A stretch of DNA of 64,000 nucleotides from Solirubrobacteraceae bacterium (GCA_030690545.1 JAUYGN010000124.1:1-64000), one strand, 5' to 3'; shown: positions 33,600 to 42,599, counted from the stretch's first letter. The notes: a model not told the origin generated them from the sequence alone. Made by a program: numbers and translations.

Positions 33600-34439
33600 C
33601 TATGAGAGCAGCGCCTCGCTCGCGTTCCACAGGCGCCGCTGCAGATCGGCGTCCCTTGCGCTGCTCGACGGGCGCCGCTCGCGGCAGGCGACGAAGTAGC
33701 GGCCGCTGACGCGCTCGACCTCCGGTGCGCTGGCAAGCCAGATCTGGGTGCGCGCACCGCGCCGCGGCGAGATCGCGAACGGCGTCGCCTGCACGACCGT
33801 CATGAGCGCCCGCATCGCCCCGCCGTTGTTGCGCCCGAAGCTCGTGCGCGCGAGCCCGGGGTGCAGCGCGTTGGCGGTCACCCCGGTGCCCTCCAGCCGG
33901 CGCGCGAGCTCGCCGGAGAAGAGGATGTTCGCGAGCTTCGAGCGCCCGTAGGCCGCCCAGCCGTCGTAGAAGCGCTCGCTCTGCAGGTCGTCGAGGTCGA
34001 TCGCCCCGGCGCGGTGGGCCAGCGAGGCGACGCAGATCACGCGCGCCGGCGCCGACGCCACGAGCCGGTCGCGCAGCAGCGCCGTCAGCAGGAAGGCGCT
34101 CAGGTGGTTGACCTGGAAGGTCTCCTCGAGGCCGTCGACCGTGATCCGGCGCTGCATGATCATCAGCCCCGCGTTGTGGACGAGCACGTGCAGCGCGTCG
34201 AAGCGTGCGAGCAGCTGCGCCGCGGCCGCTCGCACGGAGTCGAGGTTGGCGTGGTCGCAGCCGATCACGTGGACGTCCTCGTTGCCCGTCGCGGTGACGA
34301 GCCGCTCGCCCGCGAGCGCGCCGCGCTGCTCGCTGCGGCACAGCAGCACGACCGTCGCGCCCTTGCCGGCGAGCGCCAGCGCCGTCTCGTAGCCGAGGCC
34401 CGAGCTGGCGCCGGTGATCGCGCAGACGCGGCCCTCCAT
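33600..34439 (-). CDS. Short-chain dehydrogenase (retinol-dehydrogenase-like SDR)
   Basis: A 279-residue SDR with the cofactor motif TGASSGLG near residue 9, the NAG motif (VHNAGLM), the catalytic Tyr-Lys in YGRSKLANILFSGEL and a following HPGLART typical of the WW-oxidoreductase/retinol-dehydrogenase-like branch. It would reduce a carbonyl or oxidise an alcohol using NADP(H). ATG 34439 follows the flavin reductase by 14 bases with GGGAAG as a likely ribosome-binding site, so both are probably on one transcript. Substrate unknown. Confidence 0.85.
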   Translation of the reverse strand: MEGRVCAITGASSGLGYETALALAGKGATVVLLCRSEQRGALAGERLVTATGNEDVHVIGCDHANLDSVRAAAAQLLARFDALHVLVHNAGLMIMQRRITVDGLEETFQVNHLSAFLLTALLRDRLVASAPARVICVASLAHRAGAIDLDDLQSERFYDGWAAYGRSKLANILFSGELARRLEGTGVTANALHPGLARTSFGRNNGGAMRALMTVVQATPFAISPRRGARTQIWLASAPEVERVSGRYFVACRERRPSSSARDADLQRRLWNASEALLS

Positions 34440-34453
34440 GTCGCTTCCCGTCG

Positions 34454-34945
34454 CTACCCGGCGACCGTCGTGTAGCGGCCGCGGTGGAAGACGAGCGGCT
34501 CGCCGTTTTCGCCGCCGCCCGTCTCGAGCACCTCGCCGATGCCGATCTCGTGGTCGCCGCCGGGGCGCAGCTCGCGCAGCTCGCAGGCGATCCAGGCCAG
34601 CGCGCGGTCGAGGACCGGGACGCCGTGGGCCTCGCGGTGCGTGACGGACGCAAACTTCTGCGCCGCGACGCGCTTGGAGGCGAAGACCGCCGCGAGCTCC
34701 TCGTCGCCGGCGCGCAGGACGTTGACGGCGAAGCGCCGCGAGCTGCGAACGGCTTCCAACGTGCGCGAGCGCGCCTCGAAGCAGACGAGCAGCAGCAGCG
34801 GATCGAGCGACAGCGACGTGACGGCGTTCGTCGTCATGCCCGCCGGCCCGTCCGGGCCGGTCGTCGTGACGACCGTGACGCCGGTCGGGAAATGGCCGAA
34901 GGTGTCGCGGAAGGCGCGTGCGGGGTCCGCGGGAGGGATGGTCAC
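34454..34945 (-). CDS. Flavin reductase-like, FMN-binding split-barrel protein
   Basis: A 163-residue member of the HpaC/DIM6 flavin-reductase family, which supplies reduced FMN or FAD to two-component monooxygenases. The typical opening FGHFPTGVTVVTT, the loop AGMTTNAVTSLSLDPLLLLVC and the end segment DHEIGIGEV are present. No partner monooxygenase is adjacent (the BVMO at 11.2 kb is self-sufficient), so the client enzyme is unknown. Encoded just upstream of the SDR. Confidence 0.88.
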   Translation of the reverse strand: MTIPPADPARAFRDTFGHFPTGVTVVTTTGPDGPAGMTTNAVTSLSLDPLLLLVCFEARSRTLEAVRSSRRFAVNVLRAGDEELAAVFASKRVAAQKFASVTHREAHGVPVLDRALAWIACELRELRPGGDHEIGIGEVLETGGGENGEPLVFHRGRYTTVAG

Positions 34946-35051
34946 CCGGCGCCGGCCCCGGTTGCCGCCGTGAAGATGAGTCGCGTGTCGTCCGTGCGCC
35001 CATCTGCTCGGGCCGGCGCCGAGCTCATCGACGGCTTCGCTGCGCGGGCGC

Positions 35052-35450
35052 TCATTCCTGCACCGTGAGCTTGCCGTACTGGCCGAGGTCGTCGTGGTTG
35101 GCGATCGTGCAGACGAGCAGGTACTCGCCGGGCCGCAGCGTGATCTTGATCGGCGGCGCGGTCTCGCCGGGCTGGATCGTGTTCGTGCGGTCGATCTCGA
35201 CGGGCTTGCCGTCGGGGCCCTTCGGGATCTGGACCGAGAGGTTGTGCGTCGCGCGGCGGCCGGCGTTGCGCACGTCGAACTTCATCCGGCCCGGCTTGAC
35301 GACGATGTTCTGCGGCACGATGCGGTACTCGTCGAGCGTGATCCGCAGGATCGGCCGGTCGGTGCGGAAGACCTCGTTGTCGTTGCCGCAGCCGCCGAGC
35401 GCCACGGCGAGCGTGGCGAGGATGGCTGTCATGAGGGTCAGGCGGGACAT
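35052..35450 (-). CDS. Cupredoxin lipoprotein with a Gln axial ligand
   Basis: A 132-residue protein. The signal peptide ends in the lipobox LGGC (Cys21), so it is lipid-anchored outside the membrane. The rest is a cupredoxin: His69 (ATHNLSV), Cys114, His119 and, at the usual methionine position, Gln124 (VCTIANHDDLGQYG). In blue copper proteins a Gln here, as in stellacyanin, lowers the redox potential. ATG 35450 is used; ATG 35462 is possible. It is transcribed away from a lipoprotein cytochrome c gene with only 36 bases between starts, so the two probably exchange electrons or serve the same oxidase. Confidence 0.82.
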   Translation of the reverse strand: MSRLTLMTAILATLAVALGGCGNDNEVFRTDRPILRITLDEYRIVPQNIVVKPGRMKFDVRNAGRRATHNLSVQIPKGPDGKPVEIDRTNTIQPGETAPPIKITLRPGEYLLVCTIANHDDLGQYGKLTVQE

Positions 35451-35486
35451 CGCTCGCACCATTGTTCCGTATGATCTGCGCCGCCT

Positions 35487-35873
35487 ATGGCCCGCCGCGT
35501 ACTGATCGCCGCCTGCGTCGCCGCCGCGGCGGCATTCGCCGTCGGCTGCGGCTCGTCGGGCATCAAGCTCTCCGAGGACGACCCGGACCACGCCGGCGCG
35601 GTCCTGTTCGCCGAGCGCTGCGGCTCCTGCCACACCTTCGACGCGGCCGGTACGCAGGGCTCGGCGACCGATGTCACCGACCGCGAGATCGAGGACGGCC
35701 CGAGCTTCGACGATCGCCCCGAGAGCGTCGAGGACGTGCTCTTCGCGATCCAGAACGGTGGCTTCTCGGGCGCGATCATGCCCGCGAACATCGCCACCGG
35801 CCGGGAGGCGCGGCAGATCGCGGAGTTCATCGCCAAGTACGCCGGACCGCAGGCTCCGTCGCCGCCGGGGTAG
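35487..35873 (+). CDS. c-type cytochrome lipoprotein
   Basis: A 128-residue mono-heme cytochrome c. A signal peptide ends in the lipobox AVGC (Cys21); heme is bound through CGSCH (Cys45, Cys48, His49), and the sixth ligand is probably Met in GAIMPANI. It would carry electrons at the outer face of the membrane. Divergent from the cupredoxin lipoprotein and followed after 9 bases by serS. No oxidase genes lie in the window. Confidence 0.88.
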   Translation: MARRVLIAACVAAAAAFAVGCGSSGIKLSEDDPDHAGAVLFAERCGSCHTFDAAGTQGSATDVTDREIEDGPSFDDRPESVEDVLFAIQNGGFSGAIMPANIATGREARQIAEFIAKYAGPQAPSPPG

Positions 35874-35882
35874 GCCGGATCC

Positions 35883-37142
35883 GTGCTGGATCTGAGGCTG
35901 ATCCGCCGCGACCCGGACGCGGTCCGGTCGGCGCTGGCGCGCCGCGGTCCGCAGGTCGCTGACAGCCTCGATCGCGTGATCGCGCTCGATGCGCGCTGGC
36001 GCGAGGCGACGCAGGCGGCCGAGGGGCTGCGCGCCGAGCAGAAGGCCGCCTCCGAGCGGGTCGCGGCCGGCAAGCGCGAGGGCCGCGACGTCGGCGGCGA
36101 GCTCGACCGGCTCAAGCTCGTCTCGGGCGAGGTCAAGGCGCTCGGCGAGCAGGCGCGCGGCGCCGACGGCGAGCTGCAGGAGCTGCTGCGTACGCTGCCC
36201 AACCTGCCCGATCCGACCGCCGCGGAGCCCGACGACGAGGTGCTGCGGATCGTCGGCGAGGCGACCCGGCGGGACGGCGGGCGCGACCACCTCGAGCTGG
36301 CCGGCGAGCGAATCGACATGGAGCGCGGCGCGCGGCTGTCGGGCGCGCGCTTCGCCTACCTCCGGGGCGACCTCGCGATGCTCGAGCTCGCGCTCGTGCA
36401 GTGGGCGCTGACGAAGCTGCGCGGGCACGGCTTCGAGCCCGTCATCCCGCCGGTGCTCGTGCGCGAGCAGGCGCTCTACGGGACCGGCTTCCTGCCCGAC
36501 ACCGAGCAGCAGATCTACCACCTGCCCGCCGACGACCTGTACCTCGTCGGCACGAGCGAGGTCGCGCTCGCCTCGATCCATGCCGGTGAGATCCTCGATG
36601 CCGCGCAGCTGCCGCTGCGCTACGCCGGCTTCTCGCCCTGCTTCCGGCGCGAGGCCGGGGCCGCCGGGCGCGACACGCGCGGCATCTTCCGCGTGCACCA
36701 GTTCGACAAGGTCGAGATGTTCTCGTTCGTCGAGCCGGACGCCGGCAAGGACGAGCACGAGCGCCTGCTGGCGATCGAGGAGGAGATCCTCGGCGAGCTC
36801 GAGCTGCCCTACCGCGTCGTGAACATCGCCGTCGACGACCTCGGAGCGAGCGCCGCCAAGAAGTACGACATCGAGGCGTGGCTGCCGGGCCAGGGCCGCT
36901 ACCGCGAGCTCACGTCGACGTCGAACACGACCGACTTCCAGGCGCGCCGGCTGGAGATCCGCGCGCGCGGCGAGTCCGGCAAGCCGGAGATCCTGCACAC
37001 GCTCAACGGCACCGCGGTGGCGGTCGGCCGGACGCTGATCGCGTTGCTGGAGAACGGCCAGCGCGACGACGGCTCGATCGCGCTGCCGGCCGTGCTCGCC
37101 GCGTTCGGCGCGCCGGCCGAGCTGCCGGCGGCGGTGACGTAG
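35883..37142 (+). CDS. serS: Seryl-tRNA synthetase
   Basis: A 419-residue class II synthetase that charges tRNA-Ser in the cytoplasm. The N-terminal coiled-coil arm (residues about 30-110, VIALDARWREATQAAEGLRA onward) reaches for the long variable arm of tRNA-Ser. Class II motif 2 is seen at SPCFRREAGAAGRDTRGIFR with HQFDKVEMF, and motif 3 in the C-terminal LNGTAVAVGRTLIALLENGQ. It starts at GTG 35883. Two tRNA-Ser genes lie about 7 kb downstream. Its stop is five bases from the convergent STAS gene. Confidence 0.96.
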   Translation: MLDLRLIRRDPDAVRSALARRGPQVADSLDRVIALDARWREATQAAEGLRAEQKAASERVAAGKREGRDVGGELDRLKLVSGEVKALGEQARGADGELQELLRTLPNLPDPTAAEPDDEVLRIVGEATRRDGGRDHLELAGERIDMERGARLSGARFAYLRGDLAMLELALVQWALTKLRGHGFEPVIPPVLVREQALYGTGFLPDTEQQIYHLPADDLYLVGTSEVALASIHAGEILDAAQLPLRYAGFSPCFRREAGAAGRDTRGIFRVHQFDKVEMFSFVEPDAGKDEHERLLAIEEEILGELELPYRVVNIAVDDLGASAAKKYDIEAWLPGQGRYRELTSTSNTTDFQARRLEIRARGESGKPEILHTLNGTAVAVGRTLIALLENGQRDDGSIALPAVLAAFGAPAELPAAVT

Positions 37143-37147
37143 ACCCG

Positions 37148-37519
37148 CTACTTCGTCGCGGGCAGGACGTGCGCGATCGCCCTGGCGCGATCGTCGAAGA
37201 TGTCGAACGTCTCGTCGAGGTTCGTGATCTGAAAGAGCCGCAGGACGGTCGGATTCGTGCAGACGATCGCCAGGCCGCCGCGGTTCTGGGTGACCATGCG
37301 CAGGCCGTTGAGCAGCACGCTGAGTCCCGTCGAGTCGATGAACTCGACGCTGCTCATGTCGAGCACGAGCGCGTTCCGTCCGCCTTCGATCGCGTCCGTC
37401 AGGCGCTGGGAGAACTGCGGCGCAGTCGTGACGTGGATCTCGCCGCTGATCCGGATCACGTGGGCGCCGTCGGGGGTGGTCTCCTCGGAGAGCTCGAAGT
37501 GGGGGACGACTGGTGACAT
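37148..37519 (-). CDS. STAS-domain anti-anti-sigma factor (second paralogue)
   Basis: A 123-residue STAS domain with the phosphorylation loop FIDSTGLSVLL (Ser63). It probably binds an anti-sigma kinase, as the paralogue at 6546. A GAAAGG ribosome-binding site precedes ATG 37519. Divergent from the MerR regulator (55 bases between starts). As with the other copy, no cognate kinase is encoded nearby. Confidence 0.85.
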   Translation of the reverse strand: MSPVVPHFELSEETTPDGAHVIRISGEIHVTTAPQFSQRLTDAIEGGRNALVLDMSSVEFIDSTGLSVLLNGLRMVTQNRGGLAIVCTNPTVLRLFQITNLDETFDIFDDRARAIAHVLPATK

Positions 37520-37574
37520 GCCTTTCTATCTCACCCTGCTCGCGTCGCCCTGTCAACGGCGTATCGTGTCGTAT

Positions 37575-38333
37575 GTGACATCGCTTGATGACGACGATCT
37601 GACGATCGACGAGCTCGCGCGCCGGATCGGCATGACCGTGCGCAACATCCGCGCGCACCAATCGCGCGGGCTGCTGCCGGCCCCGAAGCTGCGCGGCCGC
37701 ACGGGCTACTACGGCCCCGACCACGTCGCTCGGCTGGAGCTCATCCAGGAGCTCCAGGACGAGGGCTTCAACCTCGATCTCATCAGGCGGCTGATCGAGG
37801 GCGCGGGCGGCTCGAGCAGTGAGGTGCTGCGCTTCAAGCACGCGCTGGCGCGGCCGTTCGGCGACGAGCAGCCGCAGAGCGTCGGCGTCGCCGAGCTGAT
37901 CGAGCAGTGGGGCACGGCCGACCCCGCCCATCTCATGAAGGCGCTGTCGATCGGGCTCGTGCGCCAGCTGCCCGACGGGCGCTTCGAGCTGCCCAGCCCG
38001 CGCCTGGCGAAGGCCGGCCTCGAGCTGCAGCGCCTCGGCGTCCCGCTCGAGCGCTCGCTGGAGTTCACGGCCGACGTGCGCGAGCAGGCCGATCGCCTCG
38101 CACAGACCTACGTCGATCTGTTCCTGGAGACCGTCTGGACGCCGTTCGAGCAGGCCGGCCGGCCCGACGACGGCTGGCCCGCCGTGCAGGAGGCGCTCGA
38201 GCGCCTCCATCCGCTCGCCTCGGAGTCGCTGCTGGCGGTCTTCGGGATGGCGATGAAGTCGGCCGTCGACCGCGAGTCGGCGCGGGCGTTGAAGCGGATG
38301 GCCGGGGACGAGGTCGAGCGGGCCGCGTCGTGA
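37575..38333 (+). CDS. MerR-family transcriptional regulator
   Basis: A protein of about 252 residues. The N-terminal winged helix-turn-helix reads LTIDELARRIGMTVRNIRAH, followed by the second MerR motif RGRTGYYGPDHVARLELIQE; the remaining 170 residues are an effector-like region without cysteine metal sites, so it is not a metal sensor of the classical type. Two in-frame GTG codons at 37566 and 37575 are possible starts; both lie in the direct repeat CGTATcGTG/CGTATgTG, so the operator may overlap the start. Its stop overlaps the start of the GNAT gene, which in turn overlaps the next gene. Confidence 0.8.
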   Translation: MTSLDDDDLTIDELARRIGMTVRNIRAHQSRGLLPAPKLRGRTGYYGPDHVARLELIQELQDEGFNLDLIRRLIEGAGGSSSEVLRFKHALARPFGDEQPQSVGVAELIEQWGTADPAHLMKALSIGLVRQLPDGRFELPSPRLAKAGLELQRLGVPLERSLEFTADVREQADRLAQTYVDLFLETVWTPFEQAGRPDDGWPAVQEALERLHPLASESLLAVFGMAMKSAVDRESARALKRMAGDEVERAAS

Positions 38334-38857
38334 ATCGTCCGCTGCCGACGCTGCGCGGCGAGCGCGTCGTGCTGCGTCCTCTGGAGGCTGGCGATGCCGA
38401 GTACCTGTCCGCGGTCATCGCGCGACCGGAGGTAGCGCGCTGGTGGGGTTCGCGGCCGCGCGACCGCGAGCATCACCGTGCGGGGCTGCTGGAGGACGCG
38501 GCCGGCAACGACGCCTTTGCGATCGAGGTCGACGGCGTGCTGGCGGGCTGGCTCGGCGTCTACGAGGAGGAGGAGCCCGACTACCGCCACGCCGGGCTGG
38601 ACATCTTCCTCGCCCCCGAGCTGCACGGAGCGGGCCACGGTCCGCGGGCGCTGCGCCTGGCGGCGCGCTGGCTGATCGAAGAGTGCGGCCACCACCGGCT
38701 GATCATCGATCCCGCCGCCGCCAACGAGCGCGCGATCGCCGTCTACGCCGCGCTCGGCTTCCGGCCGGTGGGCGTCATGCGCTGCTACGAGCGCGGCGAC
38801 GACGGCGCCTGGCACGACAGCCTGCTGATGGACATGCTCGCCGACGAGCTGTCGTGA
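38330..38857 (+). CDS. GNAT acetyltransferase, AAC(6')-like
   Basis: A 175-residue GNAT. The opening LRPLEAGDAEYLSAVIARPEVARWWG resembles the aminoglycoside 6'-acetyltransferase branch (quoted in parts: VARWWG is the typical start of that group). The acetyl-CoA site is around PELHGAGHGPRALRLAARW, and IDPAAANERAIAVYAALGFRP is motif B. It starts at GTG 38330 in the TGA of merR. Antibiotic modification is possible but not proven, since related enzymes acetylate other amines or siderophore precursors. Confidence 0.8.
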   Translation: MNRPLPTLRGERVVLRPLEAGDAEYLSAVIARPEVARWWGSRPRDREHHRAGLLEDAAGNDAFAIEVDGVLAGWLGVYEEEEPDYRHAGLDIFLAPELHGAGHGPRALRLAARWLIEECGHHRLIIDPAAANERAIAVYAALGFRPVGVMRCYERGDDGAWHDSLLMDMLADELS

Positions 38858-39954
38858 CCGCGCCGCTGCTGACGCGCGTTGAGCTCAATCGAGCGACGCT
38901 CGCGCGCCAGATGCTGCTCGAGCGCGCCGCCGATCTCGCGGTGCCGGCGGCCGTCGAGCGCCTCGCTGGGATGCAGGCGCAGGAGCCCAAGCACCCGTTC
39001 GTCGGGCTGTGGACGCGCGTCGCGGGCTTCTCGGAGGACGCGCTGCGCCGGGCGCTGAGCGATCGGGAGGTCGTGCGCGCGACGCTGATGCGCTCGACGC
39101 TGCACCTGCTCAGCGCGCGCGACTACGCGGCGCTGCGGCTCGCGCTGCAGCCACCTCCGTCGGTTGCCCTGCGCGTGCTCGGGACGCGTGCCGAGGGCCT
39201 CGACGTCGACGCGGTGCTGTCCGCGGCGCGCGAGCTGCTGGCCGAGCGCCCGCTCACGTTCGACGCGATCCGCGCCGGGCTCGTCGAGCGCTTCCCGGAG
39301 GTCAACGACCGTGCGCTCGGCTACGCGGTGCGCACGCTCCTGCCGCTCGTGATGGTGCCCGGGGGCGTCGAGCGCTGGGGCTATCCGCGCGTCTGCGAGT
39401 TCGCGCTCGCCGAGGAGCTCCTCGACGAGCCGCTGGCGCCCGCCGCGCCCGAGGCGCTCGCGACGCGCTACCTCGGCGCGTTCGGTCCGGCGAGCGCGGC
39501 CGACGTGCAGGGCTGGAGCGGGATGGGTCAGATGAAGGCGGTGCTCGACGCGATGCGCCCGCGGCTGGCGGTCTTCGCCGACGAGCGCGGCCGCGAGCTG
39601 TTCGACCTGCCCGACGCGCCGCGACCGGGCGCGGACGCGGTGGCCCCGGTGCGCTACCTGCCGGAGTTCGACAACCTCGTGCTCGCCTACGACGACCGCA
39701 CGCGCGTGATCGCCGACGAGCATCGCCCGCTCGTCACGACGAAGAACCTGCGCGTGAAGGCGACGTTCCTCGTCGACGGCGTCGTCGCCGGCACGTGGAC
39801 GATCGCCGTCAAGCGGCGCGTGGCGACGGTCGCGCTGGTGCCGTTCGGGGCGCTGAGCAGGCGGTCGCTCGCCGAGCTGACCGCGGAGGGCGAGGCGCTC
39901 GCGCGCTTCGTCGAGCCCGCGGCCGCGGCGCACGAGGTCGTCGTCGCGTCCTGA
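38854..39954 (+). CDS. Winged-helix AlkZ-like protein (possible DNA glycosylase)
   Basis: A 366-residue protein of the HTH_42/AlkZ superfamily, whose members AlkZ and YcaQ unhook interstrand DNA crosslinks such as those made by azinomycin. The catalytic-type QxQ motif is visible at Gln41 and Gln43 (AGMQAQEPKHPFVGLWTR). Middle and C-terminal segments (MRSTLHLLSARDYAAL, PLLPEFDNL-like YLPEFDNLVLAYDDRTR) match the family. It starts at GTG 38854 in the stop of the GNAT gene. Many family members are still of unknown function, so glycosylase activity is inference. Part of a three-gene overlapping unit with merR and the acetyltransferase. Confidence 0.75.
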   Translation: MTAPLLTRVELNRATLARQMLLERAADLAVPAAVERLAGMQAQEPKHPFVGLWTRVAGFSEDALRRALSDREVVRATLMRSTLHLLSARDYAALRLALQPPPSVALRVLGTRAEGLDVDAVLSAARELLAERPLTFDAIRAGLVERFPEVNDRALGYAVRTLLPLVMVPGGVERWGYPRVCEFALAEELLDEPLAPAAPEALATRYLGAFGPASAADVQGWSGMGQMKAVLDAMRPRLAVFADERGRELFDLPDAPRPGADAVAPVRYLPEFDNLVLAYDDRTRVIADEHRPLVTTKNLRVKATFLVDGVVAGTWTIAVKRRVATVALVPFGALSRRSLAELTAEGEALARFVEPAAAAHEVVVAS

Positions 39955-40021
39955 CGGTCGTCGTCGGCCGGCACCGGCGAACCGGCCCGACCCCGGTCGC
40001 GGCGCAGCGGTCGTCGCTTGG

Positions 40022-40927
40022 CTACGTCGCGTGCGTGCCGTGCTCGACGACGAGCCGGCGCAGGCGATCGTCGTCGGGCTTGGAGGGCTTCGTCGTGACG
40101 ACGAAGTCGGTGATCGCCGCGGCGAAGTCCAGTGGCTCGTCGTGGTGGGGGAAGTGGCCGGCGCCCTCGAAGACCCGCAGCCGGCTGCGCGGCATCAGGT
40201 CGTGCGCGCGGATCCCGTGGCGGACGGGGATGATCGGGTCGCGGTCGCCCCACAGGATCAGCGTCGGGACGGCCTCGGCGAGGTAGAGCTTGTCGACCGC
40301 GCTGACGCGCTGGCCGCCGACGTCGATCACCGAGCGCGCGGTGTGGACGAACGCGCGGCGCGCCTCGATGTCCTGCAGCGTCGCGAGGCCCTCCGCCATC
40401 TGCGCGAGGTCCGAGCCGGCGCGCAGGCCGACGCGGCCGATCCAGCCACCGACCTTCGCGCCCGTCGTGACGAGCGCTCGTGAGGACAGCAGCGGCAGCG
40501 CCAGCTCCGCGCCGGGCAGCGCGACCGCGCGCAGCATCGGCGACACGCGGCGGCCGAGGCCGCCGCTGGACACGAGCACGAGGCGCTCGACGCGCTCGGG
40601 AAACTGGTAGGCCATCTGCATCGCGATCCCGCCGCCGAGCGAGTGACCGGCGATCGTCGCGCGCTGGTGGCCGAGCGCGAGCATGAGGTCGCGCAGCAGC
40701 GAGGCGTAGGCGCCGAGCGAGTAGTCGCCGCGGGGCTTGGCCGAGTCGCCGTGGCCGAGCAGGTCGGGGGCGACGACCGTGAAGTGCTCCTCCAGCGCGC
40801 CGAGGACCGGCTGCCAGCTCGCCGACGAGTTCGTGATGCCGTGGATCAGGATCAGCACTGGGCCGCTTCCGCCCGTGCGGTAGCTGAGCCGGTGGCCGTG
40901 CAGGCGGATCTCCTCGAGGCGGGCCAC
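40022..40927 (-). CDS. Alpha/beta hydrolase
   Basis: A 301-residue alpha/beta hydrolase. The oxyanion region is LILIHGITNSSASW, the nucleophile elbow GHSLGGG around residue 100, the acid in LILWGDRDPIIPV and the catalytic His in GAGHFPHHDEP. It probably cleaves an ester or a C-C/thioester bond. It starts at GTG 40927, five bases after the stop of the acyl-CoA dehydrogenase, so it likely shares a transcript with it and may act on the same acid or ester. Could be annotated as an epoxide or ester hydrolase in other genomes. Confidence 0.85.
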   Translation of the reverse strand: MARLEEIRLHGHRLSYRTGGSGPVLILIHGITNSSASWQPVLGALEEHFTVVAPDLLGHGDSAKPRGDYSLGAYASLLRDLMLALGHQRATIAGHSLGGGIAMQMAYQFPERVERLVLVSSGGLGRRVSPMLRAVALPGAELALPLLSSRALVTTGAKVGGWIGRVGLRAGSDLAQMAEGLATLQDIEARRAFVHTARSVIDVGGQRVSAVDKLYLAEAVPTLILWGDRDPIIPVRHGIRAHDLMPRSRLRVFEGAGHFPHHDEPLDFAAAITDFVVTTKPSKPDDDRLRRLVVEHGTHAT

Positions 40928-40932
40928 CCGCG

Positions 40933-42189
40933 CTACGCGATCTGCACGCCGGAGATGGCGCGCGCGATCACGAGCCGCTGGATCTCCGAGGTGCCCTCGA
41001 AGATCGTGTAGATCTTCGCGTCGCGATGCCAGCGCTCGACGGGGTACTCGCGGGTGTAGCCGTTGCCGCCGAGGATCTGGATCGCCCGCTCGGTCGCCCA
41101 GACGGCGACCTCGCCGGCCTTCAGCTTGCTCATCGAGCCCTCGGCCGCCGTGAAGCGCTGGCCGGTGCGGCCCATCCACGACGCGCGCCAGACGAGCAGC
41201 CGGGCGGCGTCGATCTCCAGCTTCATGTCCGCCAGCGTGAACGCGATCGCCTGATTGGAGATGATCGCGCGGCCGAACTGCTTGCGCTGCTTGGCGTAGT
41301 CCAGCGCGTACTCGTAGGCGGCGCGGGCGATGCCGATCGCCTGCGCGCCGACGGTCGGGCGGGTCACCTCGAAGGTCTGCATCGCGGCCTGCGAGTTCGA
41401 GCGCCCGCCCTCGCGCGCCCGGGCGAGCTTGGCGTCGAGCTTCTCCTTGCCGCCGAGCAGGCAGCTGCCGGGGACGCGGCAGTCGTCGAGGAAGACGTCG
41501 GCGGTGTGCGAAGCGCGCAGCCCGTGCTTGCGGACCTTCGTTCCCTGGGTCAGGCCGGGCGTGTCGGGCGGGATCACGAACGCCGCCTGACCGCGCGAGC
41601 CGAGTGCGCGGTCGACGGTCGCGACGACGACGTGGATGCTCGCGATGCCGCCGTTCGTCGCCCACGCCTTCTGGCCGTTGATGACCCACTCGTCCTTGGC
41701 CTCGTCGTACTTGGCGGTGGTGCGCAATGCGGAGACGTCCGAGCCCGCGTCGGGCTCGGAGACGCAGAACGAGGCGACCCGCGGCTGCTCGGGGGTGCCG
41801 AAGCACTGCGGGATGAACTCGCCCATCTGCGCGGGCGTGCCCGAGCCGAAGATCGACGCGACCGCCAGCGACGTCCCCATGATCGCCATGCCGATGCCGG
41901 CGTCGCCCCAGAAGAGCTCCTCGTTGGCGATCGCCATCGTCACGCCGGTCGGGTCGGCGTGCAGCTGGGCCATGCCCTCGAAGCTGTAGAGGCCGATCTT
42001 CGCGGCCTCCTGGATGATCGGCCAGGGCGTCTCCTCGCGCTCGTCCCAGTCCGCCGCCGCGGGTCGCACGACGTTGGCGGCGAAGCCGTGGACCCAGTCG
42101 CGGATGTCGCGCTGGTCCTGGTTGAGGGCGAGCGAGAACGTGGGAATCTCGTCGCTCCCGGGAGCCTCGGCGCCGGCGCTCGCGGACAT
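40933..42189 (-). CDS. Acyl-CoA dehydrogenase
   Basis: A 418-residue FAD enzyme that puts the first double bond into an acyl-CoA during beta-oxidation or a related route. FAD/substrate segments are [19 protein letters not shown] and [12 protein letters not shown]; the catalytic base is Glu398 in [13 protein letters not shown], the C-terminal position used by short/medium-chain and glutaryl-type enzymes. [17 protein letters not shown] is the usual conserved end block. It starts at ATG 42189 and precedes the alpha/beta hydrolase. Confidence 0.93.
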   Translation of the reverse strand: MSASAGAEAPGSDEIPTFSLALNQDQRDIRDWVHGFAANVVRPAAADWDEREETPWPIIQEAAKIGLYSFEGMAQLHADPTGVTMAIANEELFWGDAGIGMAIMGTSLAVASIFGSGTPAQMGEFIPQCFGTPEQPRVASFCVSEPDAGSDVSALRTTAKYDEAKDEWVINGQKAWATNGGIASIHVVVATVDRALGSRGQAAFVIPPDTPGLTQGTKVRKHGLRASHTADVFLDDCRVPGSCLLGGKEKLDAKLARAREGGRSNSQAAMQTFEVTRPTVGAQAIGIARAAYEYALDYAKQRKQFGRAIISNQAIAFTLADMKLEIDAARLLVWRASWMGRTGQRFTAAEGSMSKLKAGEVAVWATERAIQILGGNGYTREYPVERWHRDAKIYTIFEGTSEIQRLVIARAISGVQIA

Positions 42190-42199
42190 GCCGCTCAGG

Positions 42200-42460
42200 C
42201 TACTCGGGCGGAGATCCGCGCTTGCGCTTGCTCTTGCGCCTGAGCTGGCTGGCGAGGAACGTCCGCACGCTCGGAATCTCCGGACGCGACTCCTCCAGCG
42301 ACGTCAGGCACTCCCGGCAGAGGCAGCCCTCGTAGTACTGCGTGAGCGCTGCCCGGGTGGTGTCGTTGAGCGTGACGCCCCTGCACCAGCAGGCGGCGGT
42401 GTCGACGCCGCAATCGAACGGCGCGGAGCAGCGTGGGCAGACGACCGGCGTCGGAGGCAT
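42200..42460 (-). CDS. Cysteine-rich CWC-type small protein
   Basis: An 86-residue protein with eight cysteines: [14 protein letters not shown] and CLCREC. This matches the cysteine-rich CWC family, which is presumed to bind zinc or an iron-sulfur cluster; its function is unknown. The C-terminal tail is Lys/Arg-rich ([11 protein letters not shown]), suggesting nucleic-acid contact. ATG 42460 has GAGG-like sequence just upstream. It ends 10 bases before the acyl-CoA dehydrogenase start and may be co-transcribed. Confidence 0.75.
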   Translation of the reverse strand: MPPTPVVCPRCSAPFDCGVDTAACWCRGVTLNDTTRAALTQYYEGCLCRECLTSLEESRPEIPSVRTFLASQLRRKSKRKRGSPPE

Positions 42461-42599
42461 GCCCACATGTTGACGTGGGCCGGGGCCGGGCCGTCCTACG
42501 GGAGCGGCGTAGCGGGATTCATGATCGCTGCGAGTCGATGCGGGTGCTGACCGCGCGCGACGCCGCGCTGCCCCGGCGCGTGCCCGTCGTCGCGTCCGG

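Noticed and set aside
35463-38210. Minus-strand open frame running far upstream of the cupredoxin gene
   Set aside because: It reads against serS and the MerR gene, both firmly identified, and its product is Arg/Asp-rich without motifs; only the last 132 residues are real.
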